A stretch of 64,000 nucleotides of DNA, from assembly GCA_036362985.1 (NCBI GenBank), contig JAYGXS010000001.1, positions 20,030,937 through 20,094,936 on the forward strand. Reading direction: 5' to 3'. A program made the translations under genes and the position numbers. This DNA is from Ligula intestinalis (lineage: Eukaryota; Platyhelminthes; Cestoda; Diphyllobothriidea; Diphyllobothriidae). The notes under the pieces were generated by a model. The model did not search any database. It was not told the DNA's origin and saw nothing but the letters and a program-made list of their open reading frames with translations. Positions 1 to 12,499 of the stretch are shown piece by piece. Each line of letters begins with the position of its first letter. Within the stretch, counting starts at the first letter, position 1.

Positions 1-579
1 GCTTCTCCTTTCGCATGTAGAGGTAGTATATCCATTCGAAAAACACGTTTAAATATGAACTACACATTATGACTGATGAAAAGTTTTGCTATTACTACTA
101 TTTTTCTGTTGTATCTAAGTATCTACATATCTGCTATGTAGAAAGGTTCATTTAAACTAATTTTCAATAAATATAACGAATCATTTTTATTTTGTGGATT
201 ACTATTATTTGCGTATTACAGGTTTTTGGAGTAATGCGACCCTGTTATGATAGTCTTAAGCTATTTTTACCAAGAACTTTATTAATTTGACATTTCTTAC
301 TAGTTTTCGGGCATAGTACTGGAGGCAGAGAGGCGTCCACATTTGTTGTCCCCTCCCACAGTCTGGATTTCAGCGTTAATTACCGTTCTTCCTCATTGTT
401 GTCCTTTTCATCCCCTGTCTTCTTCTAAGATACTTATGAAGGTGGCCTGGAAGCGTCAGTGGCCGACCACTGCGTGACTTTGTTGATTTTCCATTGGATA
501 ACGTTTTTTTATTCTATTTTTTAACACATGAGCATGTCAAAGGAACACCCGATAGACACCAGGCCTCTAGTCTACTTGC

Positions 580-1007
580 AGAACTGACTGTGAAAGGGGC
601 CAGCTTGAAACACTGCACAGCGCTATTAACTCAATGATTTTCACGCTTGAAAAAGAAATTGACAGTAAACTCCCATTTCTCAACGTCCTCGTACAGCGAA
701 TACTGAGGAAACATTCCAGACATCAGTTTACCGCAAAAAATCACACGTGGATGTTACCCTACACTACGAAAGCAACCACTCTGTTGCTCACGAAAGGAGT
801 ACTGTTACCACCCCAATCAATCGACCAAGAACGCATTGTTCTAGTCCTGAAGTTTACCAAGCCGAACGCAATTGCCTGTCCAAATTGTTTTTAAAAGGCT
901 GCTACCCCAATGAGTTCGTGCGTCGATGCATGAGACGACAGCAGTTAAAAAGATTGTCCCGATCAGGCGCCCAGTCCAAGAAGTTGGCGAACGCTTGCAC
1001 ACATTAA
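580..1007 (+). pseudogene. Penelope-like element, reverse transcriptase thumb region (broken)
   Basis: This is the 3' part of the reverse transcriptase domain of a Penelope-like retroelement, the enzyme that copies the element's RNA at a nicked chromosomal target. A first reading frame (about 610-720) gives MIFTLEKEIDSKLPFLNVLV, which fits the FT-x-E-x-E...LPFLDVLV block of PLE reverse transcriptases. The protein then moves to another frame (747-1007), where the SNHSVAHERS block, a cysteine-containing block and the YPNEFVRRCMRR block follow in the usual order. The change of frame near 720-745 means the copy is dead. The palm (catalytic aspartate) part is not recognisable upstream in 1-580, so the copy is 5'-truncated as well. 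It continues directly into the endonuclease part that follows. Family assignment rests on block order and residues I recognise, not on a search. Confidence 0.75.
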
Positions 1008-1418
1008 GAACGTGTCTGAACTCGTTGAAAGATACCTGAGGAAGTATCAAATCCCAGTGACACACAAACCAACGAATACTCTGCGAAATCAGCTTGTACA
1101 CCCCAAGTATAGGGTTGGCTATTTGGAAAGAAAAGAGGTCGTTTATAAGATCACTTGTGGTGGGTGCCATGCAGTTTATTGTGGACAGACAGTAACACGA
1201 GCCTGCACACGCTTACGCGAACACCAAAAAGCGGTAAAAGGGCGATATAACTTGTCTGAAGTCCCCATGTGCACATTAGAAACTGGACACCAAGTTGCAT
1301 GGGACGAAACTTGCATAATGTGCTCTTGCCCATGCAAGAAACCATCAACTCCAATGAGTCTTGCATCAACAGGCACGTCGAATTGGATGCGATGTACACC
1401 AACCCCAGGGAAGCATGA
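1003..1418 (+). pseudogene. Penelope-like element, linker and GIY-YIG endonuclease (broken)
   Basis: This continues the preceding element. The open frame contains the linker (SELVERYLRKYQIPVTHKP) and then a KITCGGC cysteine pair followed by VYCGQT and a TRLREHQKAV helix. That is the layout of the GIY-YIG endonuclease of Penelope-like elements, with CxxC just before the YIG-equivalent strand and an arginine plus REH in the following helix. The YIG strand reads YCG, so one motif residue differs. Near 1325-1335 the frame must change to reach the family's C-terminal block, which reads ESCINRHVELDAMYTNPREA and stops at 1416-1418. The frame also differs from the RT part upstream, with a shift near 960-1000. 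The copy is therefore a pseudogene with at least two frameshifts. An AATAAA lies at 1631-1636 in the trailing region. Confidence 0.75.
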
Positions 1419-2300
1419 AAAATACAGCAGCCTATCCGGACTAAATGGGAAAAAAATCCAGCCACCACCGACCGCACGATTAAATGGGGTTGACAACTAG
1501 TTCCCGACCGAGCGTATAATTACATATGGGTGCCAACTATTTCCTCCACTGACTGCATAATTACATGCGCATGACGATTATCGACTAATACCCGGACCCA
1601 CTATCTAGTCTTATGTTAACCACCATTTTAAATAAACTGTCTCGTACAATTCTCATCCGTCTGAAGACGACCTGGTGAGCCACTGTCGACAGTTAACAAA
1701 GTAAACTATCGTCTCCCAAAGAACTTATTCTACCGAATAAATGAGCATATTTTTCTCACGCTGGACTGAAAGATTAGCCAGAGAAATTGAAGAATGATCC
1801 ACTTTAACATTATATCTTCTTGTCAGACTAGTTTGCCCTAACAAGTGCAGAAAGGTTGACGGTACGAATCGCCAAATGCATATTTTGTGTTTGTCGAAAC
1901 TACACTCACGAGAGCAGAAGGATAATTATATGAATCAGCAAGAGGAAATCTGGATCTGGATTGTGACTCGACAAACCATATGAGAATCGAAAGTCCCCTC
2001 CTTCCGCCTACATCTGTCATCTCATCTGTACTTCACTCGGTCGCGCCGAACTGCGCACGCGCAAAACCACGTAGTAAGGGCACCATTGTTGGAACTGGAG
2101 CTGTCGGGATGGCTGCAGATTTCTCTCTCATGATGAGGGAACTTGTTAATGAAATTGCATTGGTTGATGTCATGGCTGATAAAATTCGTCGTGAAATTCC
2201 AGAAACACCAACAGGCCCGTTTCCGAGACAAATCTGTAACCTTAGCTGTAGTCCCAACTCAACCCTACCCTAACCTTAAGACTAGCTCTAAGTTTCCTGC
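1419..2300. other. No supported gene; likely PLE trailer and short CCCTAA-like patch
   Basis: The first 200 bases probably belong to the 3' trailer of the PLE copy that ends at 1418, with AATAAA hexamers at 1631 and again near 1735. From about 2236 to 2292 there is a short run of degenerate CCCTA/CCTAA words like the longer tract at 40.3-40.6 kb. The open frames here have no recognisable domain. Confidence 0.4.
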
Positions 2301-2639
2301 AGATTAGCACAGGATCCATGGGACAACGAAAGCCGCTCCTAGTCTTGCCAACTGCTGCACCAAACTTCTCCTCCAGTACAAAATCCCTCAAGGGTAATTC
2401 TTACTAGTGGACGCTGCCAAAGAGCTTGCTCGATGAGATTATAACCCCCCCCCCCATGTTTTTGTCCCCGACGTTGGACCCCTTTGAGGAATTCGAGGGC
2501 CAAGACAGTCGTTGCCTTTTTACACGGCACACATCTAGAATATTGCCTGAAATGAAATTTAACATGAGGCAAATCTTTTAGATACAACAGTGCTCTCGTT
2601 AGGGGATTACTCCGTGTTATCAAGTTCGGCCGTAAACTC

Positions 2640-3136
2640 TGGGAGGACGCCTCTGCTGCTACAGACTCACTATTATCCAATGATTGTCGCTCTGGTGTGA
2701 GCACGAGCATTATCTCACCAATCAGGGACGTTGGGGTGGGGCAGCCTGCGAACGTCTTGGCGCGCTGGGCGAGACAGAGAGAGAGAGAGAGGCAGCGAGA
2801 CTGGGCGGACATCATACACACACACACACACATCTTCGTTCGCCCAACTCCTCCTCCTCCGCCTCCTTAACTATCACTGATAGAGATTGGCAGAGAGAAA
2901 CTGGGGAAGACAAGATATTGGTCAGACGGAGAAAATGAGTGGGTGATGCTTCCTCGAGGACGCGTCAGCGCGGTCGGATGAGTCCAAATCCTCACTGCTG
3001 GTGTTGGAGTATCTGTGGCGCAGGGGGAGGGTGTGGGAGGGGGGTGGGCGGGGAGAAGGGGCAGAGATGGACGACTCGTGGGTCCTCTAATCGCTCTACC
3101 TACTGCGGCCGCCAAGCTAATGCGCGGACAGGTGAG
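2640..3136 (+). promoter_or_regulatory. GC-rich, promoter-like region with (GA)n and (CA)n tracts
   Basis: This block is much richer in G, C and CpG than the AT-rich DNA on both sides. It contains a (GA)n run near 2776-2792, a (CA)n run near 2816-2832 and a G-rich run near 3020-3060. It ends immediately before a candidate first coding exon, so it is a reasonable place for a promoter and 5' untranslated region. I see no convincing TATA box. A good alternative splice donor (CAG followed by GTGAGA) lies at 3129-3137, suggesting that transcripts could also leave this region before the ATG at 3137. The promoter role is inferred from composition and position only. Confidence 0.4.
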
Positions 3137-3251
3137 ATGGAGAAGCACTTACAGTCGAGCATAGGCTTTGACGACTGGATGTCCGACACTGAATTATACT
3201 CTTCTTCGGCTATCCAACCCTTCAGTAGCCTCCTGCGGAACAGCATGCATG
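3137..3251 (+). CDS. Candidate first coding exon, possibly of the PRDM3/16-like gene
   Basis: An ATG at 3137 opens 38 codons plus one base. It begins MEKHLQSSIGFDDWMSDTEL, is followed by a serine-rich stretch and ends in RNSMHG. It stops at a consensus splice donor, G followed by GTGAGT at 3252. The donor leaves phase 1. The terminal zinc-finger exon on the same strand begins at 23366 in the same phase, so a direct join would keep the frame and make a glycine codon. The peptide is rich in serine, glutamine and acidic residues and has no domain I recognise. GC-rich DNA precedes it, as expected of a 5' end. A 20 kb intron would be large but not exceptional in tapeworms. Extra exons could lie between. 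The link to the zinc-finger exon is inference; the exon could also belong to another transcript or be chance. Confidence 0.4.
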
Positions 3252-6200
3252 GTGAGTTGCCATTCTTAAAAATGGAAAACAAACTTCCTAAATGCGAGGA
3301 TATTTTTATTCATGAATAAAAATTTTAAAATCCAGGAACATCCGTCCTTTTCAATGCGCGGAGGCACAAGGCAGGCTCTGGGTTGACTGACAAAAACTAA
3401 ATGAATGATTATAAATATTTAAAAAGTCTATATGTTTTCGGCAATTCATCATCGGGTTGGCACAGTTCCATGGATATTTAAGAGAGTACAGTTGGAAAGG
3501 ACTCATAAAGCTGTCTTATACTTACAGCTCATCATTTGCAAGCCGCTCACATGGCGAGATCGGCATGTGAAGATTATTGCACTGTAAGAGGGGGGATGCA
3601 ATTAGGATAGACTGTGAGTATTGGTCATGGGTCGAGTATGTGGAGTGAAAATTATTGTCATCAGGCGGTTGGGGCGATGTACGATCGCCAGCTGGTGTCG
3701 TCGTAGACCACAGAGGTGATAGGGCCTTTATTAGCGTCTTCTGAAAAAAACAGCACTGGATTCGCTAGCCATATAGCCACTGCCTCGCTTTTTGCTAGCA
3801 CCCGTTTGTGTAGGTCCTTGGAGAAGTTGGCTGGTGTCCGGTAGGCAACCTGAAAGGTTTTGCTAGGATCGACTCGGCGATTAGTGTCGGCAAGGTGTGC
3901 GAGAATAGAACTTGAGATCTATCTATTTTCACCTTTACTTAGCCAGGTTGGTATGTGTTCACGTGCTCTCTCCTCTGGGCACCGCGTTGTTTAGCCAATG
4001 TTTCCTGCTCCAAGGTAAACAGTGATTATGATAACATGTGGCCTAAAATAGCATCACTGCGACAACTGATAGTGGGATCATTTTTTTCACATAAAAAATG
4101 GTCACTAGTTCCACTTCCTACAGAGTAATGATCCATCTACTAGTGATAGATGGAAACTGCTTACATAGATATTAAAGTTTCTAAATGCTCTTACATCGAA
4201 GAATCATACAATTTCTCCTGCTAAACAATGACACGGAACAGGCTTTTTTCCAAGTCATTCCACCCTATAGCAAGTTAAACGTTCATATTTCCATGGTGCT
4301 GTTAGTGGGTGATTTACATAATTTGTTTGAATCAGTTGTGAAAACTTGGTGACCTTGATGTAACTAAACACACAGCGATTAACACTAGTTGTGCCCTCAT
4401 CTGTGACTGTCGCCAAAGGTGGGTACAAGTGGGAACGCAAAACGTCAAACTGATTAACTCCGTGCTTAATGATCATGTATTTTTCTTCCAAACTGCTTAT
4501 TGTAAATAATTTATTCCTTTTGACGGTGATTAGAGCGTTGGTCTTGCACTTGCTGATGTGAGTCTTCGCTCCGCCGGAGTCATAAGGTTTTGCACAAATG
4601 AATCGCATTAGAAGTAAAAACCTACTCGTTATACTTGTATTGAAAAAAGGGTAGGTTATCTTTCACGAGGACAGACAGCTTCAGGTCCCTTTATACACAT
4701 TTATTCTGTCTATGGAAAGGTCCTGTTGGTTGAATTGTGTTTACAAAGGTTTTTTTCAGTCTTGCTATCCCAACGGAACACTTTTATTGATAACTTTTGG
4801 CAAAAAATGTCTTTTATGGCCGCTTAATCGCTATTTCCCCGCCCAAGTGTCTTAAGGAATTTGTAGTTAAATATTTAATTCTTGGTTAACGAGTGTGCAC
4901 TTACATTCAGTTGTGTTGAAAGCGATCAAAGAATATTAAATTAGAGCCACTTATAGTTGTTTTAGTGAGTTGAATAGAATCAACTCTATCAACATAACCC
5001 CCTGTTGCTCAGGCAGCGGATGCCTGCTGATGGGAATTTCATCTTATATTGGCGGAATTCGACGAAAAAAGGGAAATTTGGGCTACTGCATATGTAGACG
5101 TAGTTTATTTTTATAAGTCAAAGGCAAATCGGGCCTCTAAGGACAGTCCTAACAAACTTTTATGGTACTGAGATGCATTTACACAGCAACGTAAGAACCA
5201 GTTTCACTATTTTTTACGACTCTTTTGAAATCATTAACGTTAAGCAACACAAAAGTAATATTTATCTATGTAGCCAGGTAGCTACATAAGTAAAATCACG
5301 CGTTTTATATGCAGGTCATAAATAAAAATACAGAAGAAGAAGAAGACAGATTAACTCAGAAAAGGGCTTTGGCCAGGATTAGGCTGCTTGAGACACGAGA
5401 AGGCGCCCACGAAACGAATTTTTTTTATTTTATTTAAAAAAATTCAAGATAGCATTTTGCGAAAATTCCCTTTGAAAATTTCAGAAGATGAATTGTCGAA
5501 CATAAGTTTGTTTTCGATAAATTCTCGTCAGGCCTTTACAGGTATATGGTAATTAAGTAAATAAACTATGCAGTTTGATAAAAAAAAAGTACAGTTGTTA
5601 GGGGGCACTGGTAGTCAAGCGAGGTGATAAGCTGCTGGCTGCTGGATTAGCGGCTTTTGCCCATGGGGACTGCGGTGCCGCGATGAAATTCTTTTGGGCG
5701 CACAGGACCAGTCGGCGTAGCCTCATGGCGGCCGCTTCTGACGTAGCCAACAGACACTGTCCAAGAAATTTTGAATAGCTGGAGGGTACCTTGTAGATCA
5801 CCCAAAAGGCCTCTTTGGCATCCGTGCGATGGTCCGGGTCTACCAGATGCGCTAAAATGGAACGAGTATTTCAAAAAATTAAACCCTCTTCAAAGTACGG
5901 TCCAGTATATGATATGCATTGTCCTAACGGGTCTTTCAAACATTATTTATATCCTTCTCAACTACTGCTGGCAGGTGCCTCCAGCGAGTGTTTTTTTAAG
6001 TTCCCCTCCGTTGTGAAAACGCACTCTCATTAGAATTTCCTTCATTCTTTCGGGAACGAAACGAAGTCACAGTAGGTTTAGGCGGAAGACCAGGCAGAGC
6101 GATGAGACTCCCTTTTGGGGCCTTTTTGCTAAAAATTGGTTGCATTTTGAACGCAGTGTGGGCAGGCACGTTGTGATGATGAAATAGACAGTTCCGTCCA

Positions 6201-7389
6201 ACCGCCATGGTTCAGATCGCTTCTTCCTCAATGCTTCACGCGTAATTGCTTCAGCGCTTGCAGATGTTAATGCTGGTTCACTGTGGTACCAGGAGGAATC
6301 AATTCAATCTGAACGACTCTTTTAATTTGAAAAAAAACTATAGGTCACCCTAGACGCGCTGCTCCGTAAGTTTTACCATCGCAAAATCATCGAGAGCGCT
6401 GGGAGCGGGCTTGATAAGACAATCCCTCGATCTGTTGCAATGGTTTCGCGCAAACGATGTCTGGCCAGCGGATCATCAAGAGTGTCTGGAAAGGCTGGAA
6501 CTGTCGACCCGCTTGCCGGCATAAGATAATTCTCGTTTGCTTGGCTACCCCTTCATCATATAACGTGACTCCGAATGTTGGTGGATCACTGAGGATTGCA
6601 GTTGCTTAGTAAACCTTGATGATAACGAGGTGAACATTATTACAGCTATTATGTGAAGATGGCCTTCGCTGATCCAGACTGGTATCCAAAAAGAGGAGTT
6701 GCTTTTAAGGTTTGCTGTGAAATCCCCAGCTTGAACCAAAGCTGATGGTGGTATTGTGAAGAGTGATCAACACTAAGAGGGGTGTAATAATATTCGAGGG
6801 AGACTGGAAGTTTCCTTCCTGACTTAGTTACTGTCTGCTACTCTGACCGGGTTGTCGGTTGATGTATAACTAAACTGAGCCAAGGACGTCAATACCTGTC
6901 GATTGCCTTCGCAAAAATCAAAAGTCTCATCTGTACTGACCACGAACCGGAAATTATCACACATTTCTCGGGGTTAGTTCTAGCTGTACTCTGTTACGTG
7001 ACTTATGAAGAGAGTCTAACTAAGATCCAATTCCTAGATATCCAAAAATTATCCGAAACCGATCAATTACCCCATTATGCGCGCGACATTTGGCCTTTGT
7101 CTGGACAGGCATTTATTAATTGGCGTTCACAGCAAGACCATCCGAAAACAGAACGACTGGATTGCAGAGGTTCATCAAGCCCCAGCCAGGGTAAACAATA
7201 AAAATATGTGGGTACACGTCCTTTGAAGATAAGGCCAAGACGAGCCTGACGGCCAAATCTACGCGCGCGAGGAATCCTGCTGAGCAAACACAGCCGAGCA
7301 CAGACCGTCGCCAGCAGCTGGGCTTTCCCACGACACTCCAAGGTAGGTTTTTGCGTTCACGTGTACTCGCGCCCTCCTCGCACTGGAGG
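3252..7389. other. No supported gene; AT-rich, intron-like DNA
   Basis: The stretch is AT-rich with short open frames only. The longest, 117 codons on the minus strand at 4255-4608, matches no family I know and shows no repeat or membrane pattern. If the exon at 3137-3251 and the terminal exon at 23366 belong to one gene, this is the start of its large intron. Confidence 0.4.
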
Positions 7390-7393
7390 TTAT

Positions 7394-7575
7394 CCTCCTC
7401 CTCCTCCTCCTCCTCCTCCTCCTCCTCCTCCTCCTNNNNNNNNNNNNNNNNNNNNNNNNNNNNNNNNNNNNNNNNNNNNNNNNNNNNNNNNNNNNNNNNN
7501 NNNNNNNNNNNNNNNNNNNNNNNNNNNNNNNNNNNCCTCCTCCTCCTCCTCCTCCTCCTCCTCCTCCTCCTCCTC
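7394..7575. repeat. (TCC)n microsatellite interrupted by a 100-base assembly gap
   Basis: A near-perfect TCC/CTC repeat runs into exactly 100 N (7436-7535) and resumes on the other side, followed by a degenerate CTC/ACC/TCC tail to about 7605. The round number of N is the usual placeholder for a gap of unknown length, so the true repeat may be much longer. Apparent polyserine, polyleucine, polyglutamate and polyglycine frames here are products of the repeat. Confidence 0.95.
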
Positions 7576-7879
7576 ATCCTCCACCACCTCCTCCTCCTTC
7601 TCTTCCTCCAAAGCGATGAAAAGCTTCTTTCCGCGACACCGACTGGATAAGCATAAGCACTGCCTGCCAAACTGTTGGACTTCTTTTCGTCATTAAAGCG
7701 AACTTGGCAGACAAGGAGGCCTATAAAGCGACAAAAGAAGTTTGCCTGCCGCCCAGCGCTACCCCCGCTGAGTTCTCAGACCTAGTCACGTGTACGTAGT
7801 CTTATCCAGTGAAAAGAAACGAATCGGATAAGTAATCCACTAAATAGTCGTTGTCTTATGGTTTTTTGCCGCCTGAGCA

Positions 7880-8345
7880 ACCGACCACAGCAACCCTCCT
7901 TGCCACATAGCTTACCGATCAACACCAGAGCCGGCAGCTTAGCCTGGGCTGTCAACGCCGACAGTGCTGTTTTGGAAGTAGAAGATGCGATCGCTGGAAC
8001 AAGAATTTTATTTGCCTGACGTTTCAGATTCTGTCGAGAATCCATCCAATGCGGACAACGAAATTGCGGCAATTAATGACTCAAAAGCGAATTGCCAAGC
8101 CATCACCACACCAATTACGACCACAAGCGGTGATTTAAGTGTCCGATAATTATACTGCGCATGCGGGTGACCACTGTTAACTATAAATACCGCGCAATCT
8201 GTGCACATATCACCCCGATCTATGCACGTCTCACACTATTCTACGGTTACCTATGATTAAGGATTTGAGACAGGCCAATAAAATTCTTGTTCCAGCGATG
8301 GCATCTTCCACTTCTGAACTGCTTCCTGTAACTCACATATTCGTT
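7880..8345. mobile_element. PLE terminal fragments in inverted arrangement
   Basis: The left part (about 7975-8040) holds the PLE terminal sequence on the minus strand: the tail word CGATCGCTGGAACAAG, an AATAAA-like stretch and TGACGTTTCAG. The right part (about 8055-8345) reads on the plus strand from a coding remnant (AATTGCGGCAATTAATGA) through CTATAAATACCGCGCAATCTG and CTATGATTAAGGATT, then AATAAAATTCTTGTTCCAGCGATGGC, to the trailing CTGCTTCCTGTAACTCAC block. The same right-arm order recurs at 26.70-26.98 and 37.95-38.26 kb. The central coding segment present in those copies is missing here, so this is a shortened member of the inverted family. Confidence 0.65.
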
Positions 8346-8349
8346 CCCA

Positions 8350-11300
8350 TCGGCAGTGCTAATTCCCTTGCCATGCACACTGAAGTCGTTGCGACATGGA
8401 GGTCGGAGAGGGAGGTCAGTGCGTGAAGCTGATCCAACGCTGACCAACTATCATGATGAGCTAAATGTCATAGTTTCGGAAGAAGGTGCAGCTCTATGTT
8501 TTCCTTAGATCATGCTGTAGTGGCTCCGTCAGAGCGTGAGCACCCTAAGACCCGGTTCGCGTCAACGGAACGAGGAGGGAGGAGAGAACAGTCCGCATAG
8601 AGAAGGCCCAGCTGGTTAAGTTTTTACCTTTCCAGTCATTGCCTCCACGTCTATCTCTCTGGTCCTCACAACTGTTTTTTTTCTTGCTATTGGAGCAAGA
8701 TGGGTGTGGGAGGGGGGGGGGGGGGGGGGGGAGGAAGTGCGACAGATACCGTGTACGTCTCCATTAGGATGATCAGACGTGCGTGAACGTCACCACTGTG
8801 GTGTTAATCCGAGAGCATTAACGTTTCCGCCGCTGGCCATGACTGAACCGTCCAAGTGACTACTTCCTCAACATCGGATGACTAGGTGAAGCACGAAGGA
8901 CTTCTAACTGTTTGTTGAGGGATTTCCGTCCCCCTCCTTGACTGACAACAGCGGCTTCACGCATTATACCGTGAAATTATAAAATATTTTGGTGAGAGGA
9001 GGACCTGGGGGAAGGAGGAACAGAGTTAAAAACGCACCTAGAGAGGAAACTGCAATGCAGGAAACGTTCACAGACATAGGTGCATCGATACATGTTAGCC
9101 GTTGACAACTTATATGAACATGTTTCCACCTACTTGCGTAGATCATGGAAAGGAACGAGCACTGTTTAAAGTTGCATTTTTTCACCGCTGGTTCATGTTC
9201 CCTCATGTTCACAAGAAAGAAAACAGAAAGATTTATCGCATACGTATACTCTGTGGGAAATCACGCCTATTGTAAACTACATGTGGGATGGATACTCCGT
9301 GTACCCTCCCCACGGTAAAACAGGGGGAATATGGAGGCACCGAAATACTGGTGGCTTTGCGTTACATTCTAGGGAGGTAGGGGTCAGGATTAAGTTTATA
9401 ATAAGTGATAAATTTATGGTAACGTTTAAAGTAACGATAGGATTACATTTAGAGTTCGTGTTAAGATAAGAATGCAGAAATATGTAACCTTCCTGAAATT
9501 TAGTGCAATATCGTTTGTATTATGGGTGTGAGGGCATTCCTTTTGAATTGTCCTATAGGGAAGTGAGGGCATGCAATCTATTCCGACTGCTTGTAAAATG
9601 TTGATAATTCCCACGTCTTTTGAAATAGAAACTGTATGTTAAATTACTTCCCAGTTTTTATGGTTGTATCTTGTAAACTTTCCTAGAAAGCACTCCTTCA
9701 TTCATTGCATCCCTGTTAGGACGCCTTCTGGAGGCCGTAAAATAGTGTCAAGTGTATGAAGGTAGCTGCAAAGTTTGGGAATATCATTTGCAAAAACGCA
9801 ACCGATACTTGTCTCAAGAGTGCCGATATCAAGCACTTTTCCGGGTTGAAATACACCGTTCATTTAAGCAAATTAATGAAGTATGAGTATTGCAATTCTA
9901 CGTCTTTTTGTCAGCAAAATACGATTAAATCTTCAAAAGAATTGCTACTAAGGAGCAAAATGTACAGTACACATATTTGCTTCTTTTCGAACGGTATTTA
10001 CAGAGGAAATCGGAAGAACGTTAGTCAAACGACAAGTTATGCTTGATCCTATGATGACTTGTGATACCGCCCAACCCTACAGCCACGCCTCTGCAAAATC
10101 TCTCACTTGGAAGGGTATGAGAATTTCATTGACCGAATTTTATGAGCGTCGGCAGCTAATGTGCCTAGAAGGCCTAAAATTACATCGAACGCCTTTGAAA
10201 TTTGCTCAAAAATAAACTTTTAAGACTAAATACAAACTTGGTTTTATTCGGACCCGATGGAAATTTAAAATTATCATTAAGTTAATGGCTGAACGAATGC
10301 TGGCGCAGTACAAGTAGTTCCGGGTAGCCGTTACAAGTTTGACGTGAGTCTTAAGTCCAATTATCAGTCCTCGCTTAAGCCCCAAAACAGGACTCGCTTC
10401 CACCCGCCTTGTTCACTCTATCTGTAACGGTCATGTTTAATCAAATAAAGCGGACGAGATACAGAGAGCAAGATCTAAAACTGTTGATTTGAAGTATAAA
10501 AGAATTTCAATAAAAGAAGCTCTAAGTACAATGTACCAAATAAGACACACATTGACGATTATGCTAATGGTTATCTAAATTGGGGTCCCAGAGGCATAAT
10601 TAATTAGCGTAGACAAACAATGACAGCAACTTATACTCCACGATTGAATCTAAATGGAACGAAATGTCACTTATTTTGAAAAGTCCGTCATCAGGACGAC
10701 CCCAAAGTTGGGATCTTGCTCGCCAATCCACTTTTCTCCAAGATTATTTTTGATCTGCTTTGAACAGCTTTCCGAGGACTTTGGATTGGAGTCGCATAAA
10801 GCCAGTCTTGGCATGTCCATGCCATTTTGCACAGCAATACGTGAGAACTTGTTCATCGGACGCAAAACAAGGAAGATATTATTGTTATCAAACAGATTAG
10901 TTTATATAGGATATAACTTTTTGAACCCTTCTAAGCTCAAAAGGATACAGAAGCCCTGCAACAAGGACTCTAAGTGCTTTCTATACTTGGCTTAGCATTT
11001 TGGCTTTGGTTGTATCCAAAGACTCAGCTTAGTGTTCTTATACGAAAGTAAATCAATCCTTCTAGGACAGGATAGCCACTGTTCCCATCTTTCGACCCAA
11101 TAATATAAATATAAATTTTATATGAGATTTATTTTTCTCTCAGGGCGCCGAATGAACGGGCCTTGCAACCATTTTTTCGCTGCTACTATGGGGTGATAAG
11201 CTTTTCAATTGTTTTAGTAAACAAGCCTGATTTCCTGTTATAATTATGAAGGACCGGCAAAAAGTACAATTAACTACACAGTAGCAAGCATTTCACATGC

Positions 11301-12490
11301 ACACCATTGGTCTAACGGGACCTATTCAGCCAGTTGTGCCTTGGGACTAAGCATGGAGTCCCCACAGACAGTCGCCTAGCTACCAGATACCCAAAACATG
11401 GGATTATGTCTATCTGTCTAATGACGGCTAATAAACCAGAACGGGGTCATTGCACTCCTTCTGTTTTTTTTTGCCCGAAATCGTTTCTGTTTCAAATATT
11501 CTTCTTTTTATTGATCTTCTTAAACCTTCATTTGAACGGCTACCTACATACGATTCTCTCAAACGTCTTAATAATGTGTATAAGTTCCTTTAGAGAAAAT
11601 GTTAAGCAGTCTTAAGCATGCGATCTTATTACTTGCAAGCATGTTTGCATTTTTGCCAGACAGTATTGAACAGAAGTTGCACGGCCCGGAAGTCTACAGT
11701 AACACGGGGCTGGTAAGGGCTTGATGCCAAATCACTAACCTGCACAGTACTTTCCTCTGCAAAATCATTTTGCCACGAACTTTAAATATCAGACCTTGGG
11801 ACTGGCTAACTGTGGCCGGACGCAGACATGGGTACTTCGCTATTGGAAACTGAACCAAGTGTTCGGCCTCCAAAAGTTGTTAGCTGGAAACGGGAAGAAC
11901 AGACTGTTAGGAAATCATGAATAATCCATTAATATAATGACAAGCCACGCTTAAAGTGTGAGGAAAATCCTAGCAAGTGATGTTAGAGGGCTATAATACG
12001 GACAGGAGAATGTAGAATTTGGTTATTTGTCCACGTCAGCTAGCATCATTCCCCCACTCCGAAGGGGAAGCTACTTTGTAGTAGATTCTATCAGCAAAGA
12101 TGGACGGCGGGTCGTGCTGCCTGTTTCTATTCTCCTTTACTTTTACTCTTTATGTTTCCCAGGAAGGAACTAAATCATGCAAAGGCTGAATAGTTGCCGA
12201 TTTCCATCCTATCAGATGAACCCCCAACCCGTACGAAGCGGGCACAGTTAAACATCCCTCTATCAGCTAACGCGGCTCTAAAGGCGCAATATGCTGCGTC
12301 CAAGGACTTGCGGGGGCCAAAGCCCAGTGAATGAAAGCATTCCAGGTCTTGTATCTATCCTTTTCACCAGCAGGTATATCAGCGATGGACGATACGTTAA
12401 AACCCAACTCTCATCATTAAGGCAAGCTGGGGATGTACCCCCACGTAAGTCGGTAGATTTCCGTGCACTGGGTGGTCCACTAACGGGATA
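8350..12490. other. No supported gene; contains a 20-base G run
   Basis: The stretch is AT-rich with an unbroken G run at 8712-8731 and no coding region I can recognise. The longest open frame (10654-10995, + strand, 113 codons) has no recognisable domain and unremarkable composition. Confidence 0.4.
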
Positions 12491-12499
12491 AGGAAGTGA

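Noticed and set aside
2339..2833. 164-codon open frame on the minus strand
   Set aside because: It runs through (CA)n and (GA)n tracts and a C run, with no domain. Its N-terminal MCVCVCMM is the dinucleotide repeat.
4255..4608. 117-codon open frame on the minus strand as a gene
   Set aside because: No motif, no splice or promoter context, and no similarity to anything I know. It could still be a chance frame.
7116..7670. Polyarginine, polyglutamate and polyserine frames
   Set aside because: They are translations of the TCC repeat and of the N gap.
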